The translations under genes were made by a program, and so were the position numbers. From contig AP026540.1 of NCBI GenBank assembly GCA_026075535.2, positions 10,168,001-10,232,000 on the forward strand: a stretch of 64,000 nt of DNA. The letters are read 5' to 3'. The notes under the pieces are model-generated. The model made no database searches. It was not told the origin of the DNA and saw nothing but the letters and a program-made list of their open reading frames with translations. Positions 1 to 10,867 of the stretch are shown here, one piece after another (position 1 is the stretch's first letter; each line of letters opens with the position of its first letter). The stretch is from Tricholoma matsutake. Lineage: Eukaryota > Basidiomycota > Agaricomycetes > Agaricales > Tricholomataceae.

Positions 1-459
1 TGATTTTCAGGCCTTAGGGAAGAGTTTTCTACTATAAGGGCAACCTAAGCCTCTAGCAAAGGGAAATCCAAAGTTAAAATTATACTACATAATACAGGCA
101 TTGGGGACACACCTAGCAAAGGGAAATCCAAAGAGAAAACTCTAAGGATCCCCTTGCTGATGCCCAGTATATGTGAAGACGACAAAAATCAAATATAACC
201 TAAAAATAGGAAAAGGTGGAGGATAGGCGGATCAAGGCCACCGAATGACATCATACCAAGGGGTAGGTGTCGGAAGGGGTACTCCACCTCTAAATATAAA
301 AGTGTCAACATGTACAAACATGATAGAAAGGGAAAATTAGTAATAAAATCTGGAAAAATCATAGAAAATGAAGAATAGAAGGAAATGAGGTGAGGAAAAA
401 TATAGGACAAACATAAAAAATAGGAAAAACACACAGGGCACCCCCCTAGTCCCCTTACA
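1..459 (-). repeat. Reversed LTR of the element A family (left edge of window)
   Basis: Read on the minus strand this starts with TGTAAGGGGACTAGGGGG at 459. It matches the plus-strand LTR at 31679-32015 over about 330 bp, including the stretches near TATTTAGAGG and the repeated motif TTTCCCTTTGCTAG. That motif occurs twice here (about 51-74 and 111-134), giving a local 60-bp duplication. The LTR lies directly against protease-coding sequence of element A in the opposite orientation, so it is not the normal 5' LTR of A. It is either a reversed solo LTR or the result of a rearrangement. Its 3' end is outside or at the window edge. Confidence 0.7.
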
Positions 460-1503
460 GTTGGCTGAAAACATACTTGCTCTTCCTATCTCTCCCTCTG
501 CCCCACGCCCCAGAATTAAATCATGGGAGCACAAACTACCACACAAATATATTGTTGCATCCACTCCCTCTATACATTCCTTGAACCTAGCAATTGAACT
601 ACAGACTACCGACACTGGACAGATACTTGGTGTCTCTGTGCTCCTAGACTCTGGTGTGACTGGTCTCTTCATTGATGCCCATCTTGCACAACAACATCAC
701 CTGAATACTCGCTCACCCTCACATCCAATACCTGTTTATAATGTGGATGGGTCCCCAAATAAAGCTGGTGCCATCTGAGAGGTTGTAGACCTGGTCCTCC
801 ATTACAAAGATCACAGCGAGCATGCCCTTTTTGCTGTCACTCAGTTAGGAAAGCAGAAGGTGATTTTGGGCTATCCGTGGCTTCAAGACCATAATCCAGA
901 GGTCAACTGGCATACCAGGGAGGTTACAATGAGCTGGTGTCCATCCCACTGTCACACTTGTTTCACGGAACTGTGTCTGAGGTGGAGTTAGAGGGAGTTC
1001 CTGATCTGATGCCAGACTCAGATGATGATGATGAGGAGCCAGAGGAGGTGGAGGAAGGTGATCAGATTTTCTACACTGTGATTTGTCCATCGCACAAGGT
1101 GTGTGCTATATTGAACATATCCCAATGCCTCGCCGAGGCCTTCCACAAAAACAATGCTGCTAAATCCTCTACTGATTCCTTGCTTCCTCATCTCCATGAG
1201 TTCACAGACATGTTCTCCAAGGAATTGTTCAACTCTCTCCCTGCGTGCAAGCCATGGGATCATGTGATCAAACTCACCCCTGGTGCAACCCCTTCATCCT
1301 GCAAGGTCTATCCTCTCTCTCCTGAAGAACAGCGACAGCTTGACCAGTTCATCAACAAGCACCTGGCTTCTGGATGTATTTGACCATCAAAGTCACCCAT
1401 GGCCTTTTGTCAAGAAGAAGGATGGCTCACTTCGACCGGTTAAAGACTACAGAAGGCTCAATGACATCATGGTCAAAAATCACTACCCATTACCTCTGGT
1501 CAT
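460..1503 (+). pseudogene. Element A (Ty3/gypsy) pol fragment: protease and N-terminal reverse transcriptase
   Basis: This is a broken plus-strand pol. The retropepsin triad DSG is encoded at 647-655 and the ILGYPWL segment at about 860-880. An acidic linker (Asp/Glu run near 1020-1060) follows, then the PWDHVIKL motif and the start of the reverse transcriptase ([22 protein letters not shown], about 1384-1470). It is interrupted by TGA at 776-778 and 1381-1383, both where relatives have arginine, and by frameshifts near 900-937 and 1403. The RT palm that should follow is on the opposite strand at 1504-2045. The fragment has no gag upstream; a reversed LTR abuts it. The family is clear from the motifs and the gene is non-functional. 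Confidence 0.85.
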
Positions 1504-2045
1504 GCATGATGTGAGAAATCCTTGATAAAATGCTGATAGAAATTGATGAAGCCCAGGAAAGACTGCACCTCTTTCTTGTTCATGGGCATTGGCCAAGCCA
1601 TGACCCCATTCACCTTGATAGGATCCATCTCCACCTGATCCTCCAAGATAATCAGGCTGAGGTACTTGATCTTGGTCTTCTCAAACTCACAATTGTCATG
1701 ATGAAGGTAGAGTTTGTACTGTTGAAGTTGTTCCAGGATGAGGCACATGATGTGACGATGCTCTTCAACCATGCGAGTGAAGATGAGGATGTCGTTGAGA
1801 TAGATACAAACAATGCCTTCGAGGATGAGGTCATGGAAGATGTCATTCATCATGGTCTGAAAGGTGGCAGGACTATTAGTAATGCCAAAGAACATGACAA
1901 GTGGTTCAAAAAGACCATGGTTGGTACAAAAGGTTGCCTTCCACTCATCTCCCTCCTTTATCCTCACATTATTGTAACCCCAATAAATGTCAAGCTTGGT
2001 GAAGTATTGGGCTCCATGGAGCTGGTTCACAAGTTTGGAGATGAC
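1504..2045 (-). pseudogene. Inverted segment of element A: reverse transcriptase palm and connection
   Basis: On the minus strand, 2030 to 1504 encodes the missing middle of A's reverse transcriptase: AQYFTKLDIYWGYNNVRI, the FFGITNSPATFQ motif, the catalytic box as YLNDILIF (first Asp replaced by Asn) and ending in [16 protein letters not shown]. The flanking plus-strand sequence stops at PLPLV before it and resumes at VQLDRKDN after it. Flipping the block restores a continuous RT reading frame across both edges. The edges are GGTCAT at 1498-1503 and GGAGATGAC ending at 2045. This is an internal inversion, not a separate gene. Confidence 0.85.
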
Positions 2046-2323
2046 TGTTCAACTTGACAGGAAGGATAATGTACAACAGGAGGCATTCAAAAAGCTTAAG
2101 GAGATGGTCACTTCCACTCCCATTCTTACCTTTGCTGATGATTCACACCCTTTTCATGTAGAAGCCAACAGTTCTGACTTTGCGATGGGCACTGTGTTGT
2201 CTCAGCAGTCTCCAGAGGACCAGAAGTGGCATCCTGTTGTGTTCTACTCCAAAAGCCTTGGTGCTGTGGAGTGAAACTATGAGATCCATGACAAGGAGAT
2301 GTTGGTGATAATGCGCATGCTTA
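2046..2323 (+). pseudogene. Element A RNase H, N-terminal part
   Basis: Plus-strand continuation of element A after the inverted block: DRKDNVQQEAFKKLKEMV, then the RNase H strand FHVEANSSDFAMGTVLSQ and YEIHDKEMLVIMRML. A TGA at 2272-2274 interrupts the frame where relatives have Arg-Asn-Tyr-Glu. The frame is cut at 2323 by TIR element D1 and continues at 5176. Confidence 0.8.
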
Positions 2324-2411
2324 GGGTGTAGCACAGGTCACACCACGGGTAACATTTCACACACCACACCCGCACCCGCCAACACCGCACCCATTCTAAC
2401 ACTGCAACTGT

Positions 2412-3595
2412 TGATAGGTTGTCTCCTTGGCTCAAGGACCAATTCACCACTTTAGCATCATTCTAATCACATCGGCTAACTCCTACGACGTCCCAGACGC
2501 AGCACGACCCAGTCTATCGATCGCAATATCATATTGACCACATTGAAACATCACCAGCAACATCAATCGTATCAAGAGCCTACATTGCACAACCTTAGGA
2601 CTACCCCGAAAGTCCCTAAGATCCCCCTACACCACCATCGAACATCCCCGATCAACTTTGAACAGCCGCAACTGCAATCGAGCATCATCGAGCATCATTG
2701 AGCATCATCGATCGATATCGAGAAACTACGAGTGACATTGGGCGCCGCCTTCATTATCTAAATGGTGGAAGACCATGCACTAGGACATATTCCAACTCAT
2801 GCTCAAACCTGCTGATCATAGGTCAGCCTCGTTCCAAGTCCCTATCATGCACAGAACCCGCTGGACACATTATTGCGAGACTTAGCGCAGTTTATACACA
2901 AAGGACAGTCTCTTTTAGTTCTTTCCCTTTATTACTCTTTCATCATATGATATATATATCTTTCTTGTTCAGATTCCAGTCTCCTTTATGGCCTTGTGCC
3001 TTAACTCATATCTTTTGCCTCATGTTCTACACATGTTTCTCATTCCATTTTAGGAAGTTTCTTTAAAACATATAAAACTCTGTAGTATCTACTTGGAAAC
3101 AAGAAGAAATCGTCTTCACATATCATCTCATATACAGTTCTAAGCATCTGATCAACTTTCTAAAATGATCTAAGTCTCTATGGGTTTTCTCGATCGACGA
3201 GAAACCTCTGCGATCGTCACATCCTCGATCCTCCCTCGATCCTCTCGTCATTAGCTCTAGCAACCCTTCCAACCCTTCATAGCCATTTGCTGCACCCTTC
3301 ATATACTATCGACCTATCAAAAGGTCCCCAGAATTCACATATCGACCATCGACGATAAACTAGTTCACCATCGATCTTGTCGATCGCCCTCGATATCAAT
3401 CAATACTCGATCAGACTGTGCCAAACACCTTCATCTCTCATAACACTACCTTCATGACTAGTACCAACTGGTCATCTACCCATCGGTTGGGCCATGAACA
3501 TTTGGAACGACTCGCAACCTTCCTCTGACTCGTCGCAAATATCATCAATTGCCTCATTGGCAGTTTAGGTGGTTTTCCTGGGTTGAGTATCATCA
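2412..3595 (+). repeat. Solo LTR of the element B family inside D1
   Basis: It begins TGATAGGTTG and ends GGTTGAGTATCATCA, the same ends as the LTRs of element B at 6142-7531. The equivalent position in D2 is uninterrupted. The flanks are CTGT (2408-2411) and CCGT (3596-3599), a 4-bp duplication with one transition. A TATA-like stretch (AAAACATATAAAACTC near 3064) sits where an LTR promoter would be. There is no coding sequence. Confidence 0.8.
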
Positions 3596-3840
3596 CCGTG
3601 GTGACAGGTTTTTACCATGGTCTGTCATGAAACACCACAGGTGCAACACCATGTATATACACCATGGTTTTGACTCTGTTTTTGCCTTCTATTTGATGTT
3701 CTAGATTGCTAACCATAGTGCATTTGTATTGTATAACCCTTATATAGCTTAACTACAATCTGTATACAATACCTAAGCTTAATTTTGTTATTATTGAATA
3801 AGGCCTGAGAGCAATACAAGCATTGAGGAAATTTACTGAG

Positions 3841-4760
3841 CTAACTAACCTCCTCGCACAAGGGAGGAGCCACTAAAATAATTAATGGTAGAAATAAAAA
3901 AAACCTCCCCCATAAAAGCATGAGGGAGGGGCCCTGTCTCTCATCCCTGTCGTCCCTGTCCCTGTTATCCCTGGTGCCCCATCCATTAGCACCCCCCTCG
4001 CAGCGGTGGTGGTGGTGGTTCCCTGCCCTCCACTCCTGGTTGTTCACCTTGGCTCATTTTTCCTCGCTGTTCGCTGCTCGTCCCACTTCAATGGTCGTTG
4101 TTGTTGTCCCTGTCCTCCCCGTCGTCGTCATCTTGCCCCTGCCCTGGTCCTGGTTGCATTTCCCCCCACCGTTCGTTGTTTGTCCCACTTTGAGAGTTGT
4201 CGTTGTCATCCCTGTCCTCCACATTGTCGTTGTCATCCCTGCCCTCCCCATCATTGTCGTCTGGTCACTGCCCTGGGCTTGGCCTGGTAGTCATTGTCCT
4301 AGTCATTCTTGCAGTCCTCATTGCCCTTGTGGTCCTTGTCGTTCGTCCCCCTCTCTGTCCCTGTCTCCTGGCATTGTCATCCCATATCATTGCTCCCCAT
4401 TTCCACCCCGCGAGCAGTCGTTCTCGGTGGCGGATGGGGGTGCTGTGGTGATGGTGGTGGTGGTTCGTCGCTCATCATTCATTGCTCATCATTCGTCATC
4501 CTCATCGTCCTCCTCTGCCCTGCATGGTTCATCATCATCTTTGTTGTTCTCCTCCCTTCCTCCCTTGCATCCCCATCTCCCATTCGTCATTTGCTGTTCC
4601 CCTTCCTGTTGTCCCTTGTTGTTGGCTGCTAGCACCTGTGACCCACCCCACAAGCAGTGGCTCACAGGGCTAGGGTGGGTGCTGGGCCATTTGTTGTTGC
4701 TTCCTTCATAACTCATCCACCCTGCGAGCAGGGGCTCGCAGCGGTGGGTTCTCCCGGTCC
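3841..4760 (-). other. Low-complexity GC-rich cargo of D1 (module shared with D2, L and M)
   Basis: Between the conserved GC-rich boundary (CTCCCCCATAAAAGCATGAGGG region near 3905) and the splice-like segments near 4833 the sequence is dominated by GTGGTGGTGG, CATCATCATC and CCCTGTCC runs. Long open frames occur on both strands only because of this composition. On the minus strand they read as Asp/Asn/Gly/Arg-rich peptides. Palindromes of the GAGCAGNNGCTC type occur, the best at 4722-4741. I do not recognise a protein. The minus strand is the likely transcribed one because the intron signals are on it. Confidence 0.5.
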
Positions 4761-4832
4761 CATCCTGAGTCATCATCCTAGGCATGGGTGTGCTATCTTG
4801 GTGCCATCTTGTTGTTACAACATAGATAGAAC

Positions 4833-4950
4833 CTTTAGAAAAAAGAAACAGTTAGTTGATTGAAAGAAATAAACAACTTACTGTTGTTGAGCTGACACTG
4901 TACCCTAGAAAAGAGCACATTTAGTTAGTTGAAAGAAACAAAAAACTTAC
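4833..4950 (-). other. Two intron-like segments flanking a 23-nt exon in D1
   Basis: On the minus strand GTAAGT at 4950, a CTAAC branch site and an AG ending at 4905 define a 46-nt intron. Another GTAAGT at 4881, CTAAC and AG at 4833 define a 49-nt intron. The 23 nt between them would be an exon. Sizes equal those of the host genes in this window. A short palindrome (ATGGGCG, then ACGCCCAT, 4958-4972) lies just upstream of the first donor. The arrangement is retained in D2. Confidence 0.6.
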
Positions 4951-5173
4951 TATTATGATGGGCGACGCCCATGGGTGAAGAGGAACCAGAAATCTGAAGT
5001 CGATCGGTAGTTTGGCAACTGCCAGATCCAGCAACTCAAGCAACCCATCAATACCCATCACACCGCCAAAATGGGTATGGTATGTCACAGGTCCAGCATT
5101 TCGGCAACCGTACCCATACCTGTCCAACCTGTGGGCCATTTACCATGGGTTTAACCATACCCATGCTACACCC

Positions 5174-5562
5174 TACGCACACTTGAGGAATGGTGACACT
5201 TCCTTGAGGGTGCCCAACACAAGGTGGAAATTTGGATGGATCACAAGAATCTCAAGTACTTTATGATGGCCAAGGATTTGAACTGTCGTCAAGCTCATTG
5301 GTCCCTGTATCTATCCAGATTCGGCTTCTACTTGCAACACTGTCTGGGTCACAGCATGGGGAAGACCAATGCCCTCTCCCGACGTGCAGACCATGGGGAT
5401 GGCAGGGATGACAATCAAGACATTGTGTTGTTGCAGCCAGACCTGTTTACCATCTGGGCATTGGAAGGCATCGCACCCCAGGGCGAGAAGCAGGACATCC
5501 TACATGACATTTGTCATGCAAACTGTAGTGGTTTACACGAGGATGTTGTTGCCTGAGCTGTT
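5174..5562 (+). pseudogene. Element A RNase H, C-terminal part and tether
   Basis: It resumes the frame cut by D1: LEEW, stop, HFLEGAQHKVEIW, DHKNLKYFMMAKDLNCRQAHWSL and the NALSRRADH motif that ends RNase H in this superfamily. TGA codons stand at arginine positions (one after LEEW, one at 5553-5555). The fragment is cut at 5562 by hAT1, whose 8-bp duplication GAGCTGTT (5555-5562 and 19138-19145) marks where it continues. Confidence 0.8.
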
Positions 5563-6141
5563 TAGTGTTTTAAGGTTAGGTTAGGTTCGATTTTTTGACC
5601 CTACAATGGGTAGACCATAACCATAACCAGTCTAGGACCAACCCAGATATTGGGAGGACCTAACTGGACCGACTAAGACCAGTCTTTTTCAGTTAATGGA
5701 CCGAAAGAAGACTGGTTAAGACCAGTTTTTTGTTCTAAAATTTGTTGTACTAACCTATATGTATCTCAACAAATATTACCCAAAACACTTAACCATTAGG
5801 CCGAAAAATAAAAATTGTAATTTCCCAGCGTTTGATCCAATTTTTAAGAGATTCTGTCAAGATTTAACTGAGATTTGGCCAAAACAAAAGTGCAGTGTAT
5901 TAGTTTGCAGTTTGTGGTTGCAGTTTGTGGTATGTAGTTATGACTTGTCAGGGCTGTTAAATGAATGAAATATACAGTGTACAGATGTTTATGTGTGTTA
6001 TTTTGATGTCATGGATGATGTATAACTGTACCCTACATTTTGTAGCACAACGTATAAGCAGTACAATCAATGTTATGCTGATCACAAAAATATAATGGTA
6101 TCAAAATGTATTTGGTCATATCTTTCTCAGTTCTTGACCAT

Positions 6142-7531
6142 TGATAGGTCCACTGTGTGCTCTAAGCTCTGGGAATGTCTCCAGAGGCATCGACACATCA
6201 ACATGCACACTCCCAACCCCTACGAACCCCGCGACACTGCTCCAAAACTACTTCGATCGACTTCAAACGATCTCAAACGATCTCGAATGACTTCAAATGA
6301 TCTCAAACAACTTCAAACAACTTCAAACAACTTCGCAGCACTTCAAACGCCTTTGGCCGCCATACACCTATCGCACCACCCTTTGGATACACGCAGCACA
6401 CCTTGTAAGAGTTAGTGCGTCGCATATCAAGCACCACTGGACCAACGACGGGATTTTAGGATGCAATTGTGGCACTTTGACATCTTGATGATATATTGGA
6501 TCAATGGGGACAGGTACCAGTAATAAATCATGCCTCTAGATGTTTCCCTTCTTATCTTCTCTCATTTATTCTATGATTTGCAAAGATTCTCTATTGTTTT
6601 ATATCTTGCCTCATGTATTCCTCATGTTTTGTTTCCTTTTTAGTATCACTTCTCCCAAACATATATAGCCTTGTACTAGCTACTTAGAAGAACAGAATAT
6701 ATCGTCCTCTCACACCAATTGTCTGATTTAAGAGCCATTCTCTTGAGTCCAAGCATCTCGACTTAGTCTTGAAGTTCAGTGTTTTATGCCGAATTTCCTC
6801 AAACTCCTCGTACTAGCTTCTCGAAACTATCGCATATCATCTATCCTCTCTCGACACCTTTCTACATCCTTATAGTCTATCCTCAGCCACCATCAAAGGT
6901 GTCTTCATCTTCTATAAAGGCCTTCGAACTTCTTCGAACATCATCGCACCTCTTCAAACTTCTTCAAACTTCATCGCACCTCTTCAAACTTCATCGCACC
7001 TCTTCAAACTTCATCACACCTCTTTGAACTTCTTTGAACTTCATCACACCTCTTTGAACTTCTTTGAACTTCATCGCACCTCTTTGAACTTCTTTGAACT
7101 TCATCGCACCTCTTTGAACCTCTTTGAACATCATTGGATTTCTTTGAATACTCTTTGAACTTCATTAAATTTCCCTCAAACGCTATTGTACACCCTCAAT
7201 TGTTATTGAACTTCTCTCGAACGTCATCGCAACACTTTGAATACTTTCAAACATCATCAGACCTCTTCAAATACTCTTCAAACTTCATTAAATTTCCCTC
7301 AAATGCTATCACAGCACTTTGTATGCCCTTGATTGTTATCGAACGTCATCGCAACGCTTCGAATACTTTTGAACCTCATCGAACTTCATCACACACCCTC
7401 TAGAGTCATTTCATACCCTTGGTTTACAGTGGTGATATTTAATACCACCTTGCAACCTTCCTCTAACTAGTGTTATACCATTCAAGCCCTTATAGTGGGT
7501 TTTGTTTGGGTTTCTCGGTTGAGTATCATCA
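6142..7531 (+). repeat. 5' LTR of element B
   Basis: TG...CA-bounded LTR, 1390 bp. It contains short-period arrays: CTTCAAAC/CTCAAACGAT units at about 6250-6345, and a longer array of TTGAACTTCTTTGAACTTCATCGCACC-like units at about 6930-7140. A TATA-like ATATATAG lies at about 6660. The LTR end is followed by TTTTGGAGCCCACC, which could hold a TGG-type primer-binding site. Confidence 0.8.
6930..7140 (+). repeat. Tandem short repeats in the LTR of element B
   Basis: At least eight imperfect units combine CTTCAAACTT or TTTGAACTTC with CATCGCACCT. The period varies between 24 and 36 bp because the half-units are themselves duplicated. The 3' LTR has a different set in the matching region (CTCTACAAAG units about 9955-10020, ACATCAAACCTCAAAAA units about 10395-10440), so the arrays turn over quickly. 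Confidence 0.7.
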
Positions 7532-7863
7532 TTTTGGAGCCCACCATGAGGGGTTTCTAAATCATTTCATCGCCTAATCCATCTCAAATCTCCTGGCTTA
7601 GGCCAACACAAGCTAGAAACCTACAAATCGACACTCGCCACACCTTCGAATCTCTCAAACAATCGGGAGATATTCTTATACCTGTTTCCAAAGCAGAATC
7701 AACTCATTGTCGACTATTCCCTTTACCAATCTCATCGCCCTCAACATCATCCTCTACTTCTTTGTCTTCATCATCTACATCTTCATTCATCCTTCCAACA
7801 ACTTCAACTTCTCTACCATCATTCACACAAGTTTTAACCCCTACTCCTAGAAACATCGCATTC

Positions 7864-9627
7864 ATGACTATGCAAGCAACGATGCCAGCTTGTGGTCATT
7901 CCACGGCTCCAAAATTCGACCCTACCCAGCCGCGAGAACTTTGCAGATACTTTAACAAGCTCAAATTACTTTTCTCGGCATGCAATGTCACAAACTCAGA
8001 AGATATGAAGAAGCACGCTTGTTGCTACCTCAATATCGACACTTCTGAACTCTGGGAATCGATTCCAGAATATGACGCCGGCATTTCATTCCAGAACTTT
8101 TGCATTGCCATTCACCAACTGTACCCTGGTTCCGAAGACAATTGGAAATGGTCAATTTTGGACATGGACAAACTCGTCAGCGAACAACTTCGCATAGGTA
8201 TTTACAATGCGAGTGATTTGGGATTATACTATCAGTCATTCTATAACATTACAAAGTTTCTATCTACTAAAGGCAGGATTTCCGACATGGAACAAAGCAG
8301 AGCCTTCATCCGGGGTTTCCAACCAGGCTTATGGGCTAGAATCACTCGACGACTCGAACTAAAATTCCCCGATCACTACCCCAACAACCCCTACCCACTC
8401 GATGATATTCACGCAGCGGCAAAATTTGTTTTAGCAGGATCTATCAGCTCAGATTCGACATCGCTACTTAGTTCGCATTCTTCAGCACCTTCGGCAATCC
8501 CAACAACATCGACATCTTTGCCCCAAATTAAATTGGAAGACCTTACGGCAATCCTCGAGAAATTCGCAGCCACTCTTGTAACAGCTTTAGCAGGTTTGAA
8601 GACCATGAACACTACTTGACCTAACAGTGGATAATGTTCGGACCAGCTCAAAACCTTAGTTTGCATCTTTTGTGGGCTTACAGGACATTTTATTAGCGAC
8701 TGCTTGGTTTGCCAGTCTTATATCAACGAAGGAAAGTGTAAGAAGAACACAGAAGGCAAAATCATTCTCCCAAATGGTCAATTCACTCCTCGAAGCATCC
8801 CCAGTCATTTTATCAAGGACAGGATTGACGAATGGACTCAACAAAACCCTCCATCTAACCTTACCCCTTCACTAATGTATAATATAGCACCTTCAACCGC
8901 ATTGAACCAAACATTCGATGGTACACATCACAGCTCGAACATTTCGGATAACATAGAAGCTCATATCACATCGCTCAAATGGGAACTAGCTCTCAAAAAA
9001 GAGCTTGCGCTTGAACAAGAGATTTTTGCACTTCGAAATTGTCATGACATGCCTCACAGTCTTCATCGCATAGTTCCAGCTTCATCGCACATGTCCGCAC
9101 CAGTTTCATCTTTGATAAATTTGCCTTTGCCTATCGCACCAATCGTATCAGCTTTGACAGTTTTGACATCATCCAAAGAATGCAAAATTTTCGAATTACT
9201 GTGTTCGACTTTGACTCGCCCTCCGACACTGTTTTCGCCTCTGCAATCTAGCTTGATCTCACCTCCGATATTCTCGTTGTATTCGTCCTCATCATCGCCC
9301 ATTTCGACCTCATCTTTGCGCTCACCACTCCCAATATTTTCGTCCTTGATCTCGTCATCTGTGCCATCGTCCACTTCACCATCTATTTTGATATCGCATT
9401 CACCCTCATATATTTCGCGACCAGTTTCGTGTTTACATTTGCATTTGCCCTCAAAGTCCAATATAGCACTCGAAGTTCCCTATCCATTATATATCCATCG
9501 TCCTCAGCTCACAACCCTTGTTGTCATCCCCAAAATCTTTATTACATCCATCATCGACCACAGTTTTGTTGACCTCATTTTTGATCCCTCGATCTTTCGC
9601 TCGAACTATATTCGACTAGTTCCTTGA
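7864..9627 (+). pseudogene. Gag of element B
   Basis: One frame runs from an ATG at 7864 to 9627, broken by TGA (8617-8619) and TAA (8632-8634), both explainable by C-to-T changes. The N-terminal half is a retrotransposon gag capsid region of a type common in agaricomycete LTR elements (FDPTQPRELCRYF, SELWESIPEYD, AIHQLYPGSEDN, RAFIRGFQPGLW). After the stops comes a CCHC zinc knuckle, CIFCGLTGHFISDC (CX2CX4HX4C). The tail beyond about 9050 is Ser/Pro-rich with no conserved domain. No protease motif follows. An in-frame non-ATG extension upstream to about 7762 is open and may be coding. Confidence 0.75.
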
Positions 9628-9880
9628 CCCAATTATAGCGATCATGGTTAGCATTGTCGACATTGATCAAATTCGCCTATTTCCTTTCTTGTCTTTTTCA
9701 TCTCAACTTTGTTCTATTTAAACACATCTTCGCTATGCTCGACATTCTTCGATTAGCCTCAATGGCTTTCATTTCAGCTTCGACACTCCATTTCACATCG
9801 ATTAGATTCGATCTCATTTGATTTACCTTTGCAGTTCGATCGACTGACCGGGATGGTCAGTATTTTAGTCAGGGGGAGGA

Positions 9881-10867
9881 TGATAGGTCCACCTTGTCGT
9901 TCAAGCTCGGAAAATACGTCTACGATCATTGTCGAAGCTCTATAAAGTTCTACAGACCTCTGCAAAGCTCTACAAACCCATATGAACCCCTCCAAAGCTC
10001 TACAAAGCTCTACAAAGTCACAAGAATACTTCAAAATCCTTTGCAACACTTCAAAACTCTTTGCGACACCTCGAAATTCTTTGCATGCCTTTGGCCACCA
10101 TAGTACAATTCCCCCAACCTTTGTACAGCTCAGGATATACACTTGGAACATCGTCAACGAGTTCCGAACCAATTTCGAGCAATATTGCAGCAATATCGGC
10201 CTTCGAGCAAGTCCAAGATTTCCTTGACCAACTTTGAAAATCATCGAACATCGAAAATTGACATTGGATGCTATATCGCTATCTGAATAATCATTGCACA
10301 CATGCCAGACATATCCCCTACCATTGTCAAACAATATTGCACCAATATCGGGCCACAAACGAAGTCCGAAGAATCTTCAAAAATCTTTGAAAAACATCAA
10401 ACCTCAAAAAACATCAAACCTCAAAAAACATCAAACCTTGAAAAACATCGTCGGACACAGTATTTCCTGTTCAAACAATCTTCGGACGCATGTTGGACAC
10501 ATGGGACACTATATCGAGTATATTGAACACATTTTGACCACATGTGCATGCATACAATCTGCTCAAAGCAGTTTCCGATGTTTTATTCAATTTATAACAA
10601 GGACAGTCTGCTTTTAGCTATTCTTTCTTATTATTTCTTTGTCATGTGTTATATTCACCCCTTCTAGGCTCGCTTTATTGTTCTGATATACTTATATTGT
10701 CTTTTGCCTCGAGTTTTCCACATGTTTGCCTCATGTTCTCTAGCCTTTTTAGGTACTTTCTTTATTTTATATAAAAAGATGTACTAGATACAAAGAAAAA
10801 CAAGAAAGTCATTGTCTTCCTCCCAGATCACAGTGATTTGAGAGTACATTTTAGTCTTATTCAGTCC
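9881..10867 (+). repeat. 3' LTR of element B, first part
   Basis: It starts TGATAGGTCCACC directly after the purine tract and matches the 5' LTR until the insertion of element C. The second part is at 18514-18889. The target-site duplication AGTCC of element C (10863-10867) is at its end. Confidence 0.8.

Larger units (their letters stand above)
2324..5173. mobile_element. Element D1: non-autonomous TIR element with TA target duplication
   Basis: The ends are inverted copies: GGGTGTAGCACAGGT at 2324 and ACCCATGCTACACCC ending at 5173. TA stands on both outer sides (2322-2323, 5174-5175). Removing the element rejoins the RNase H frame of A. Net of a solo LTR inserted at 2412-3595 the element is about 1.67 kb, the same as copy D2 at 32364. 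No transposase is visible. The interior is low-complexity and GC-rich. On the minus strand it holds two intron-like segments (4950-4905 and 4881-4833) with GTAAGT donors and CTAAC branch sites, separated by a 23-nt exon. The TA duplication would fit Tc1/mariner-like mobilisation, but this is inference from the duplication length only. Confidence 0.8.

Noticed and set aside
3920..4711. 263-codon open frame in D1 and its 230-codon counterpart in D2
   Set aside because: Pure low-complexity frames (Val/Pro/Ser runs) on the strand opposite to the intron signals, present in several frames at once.
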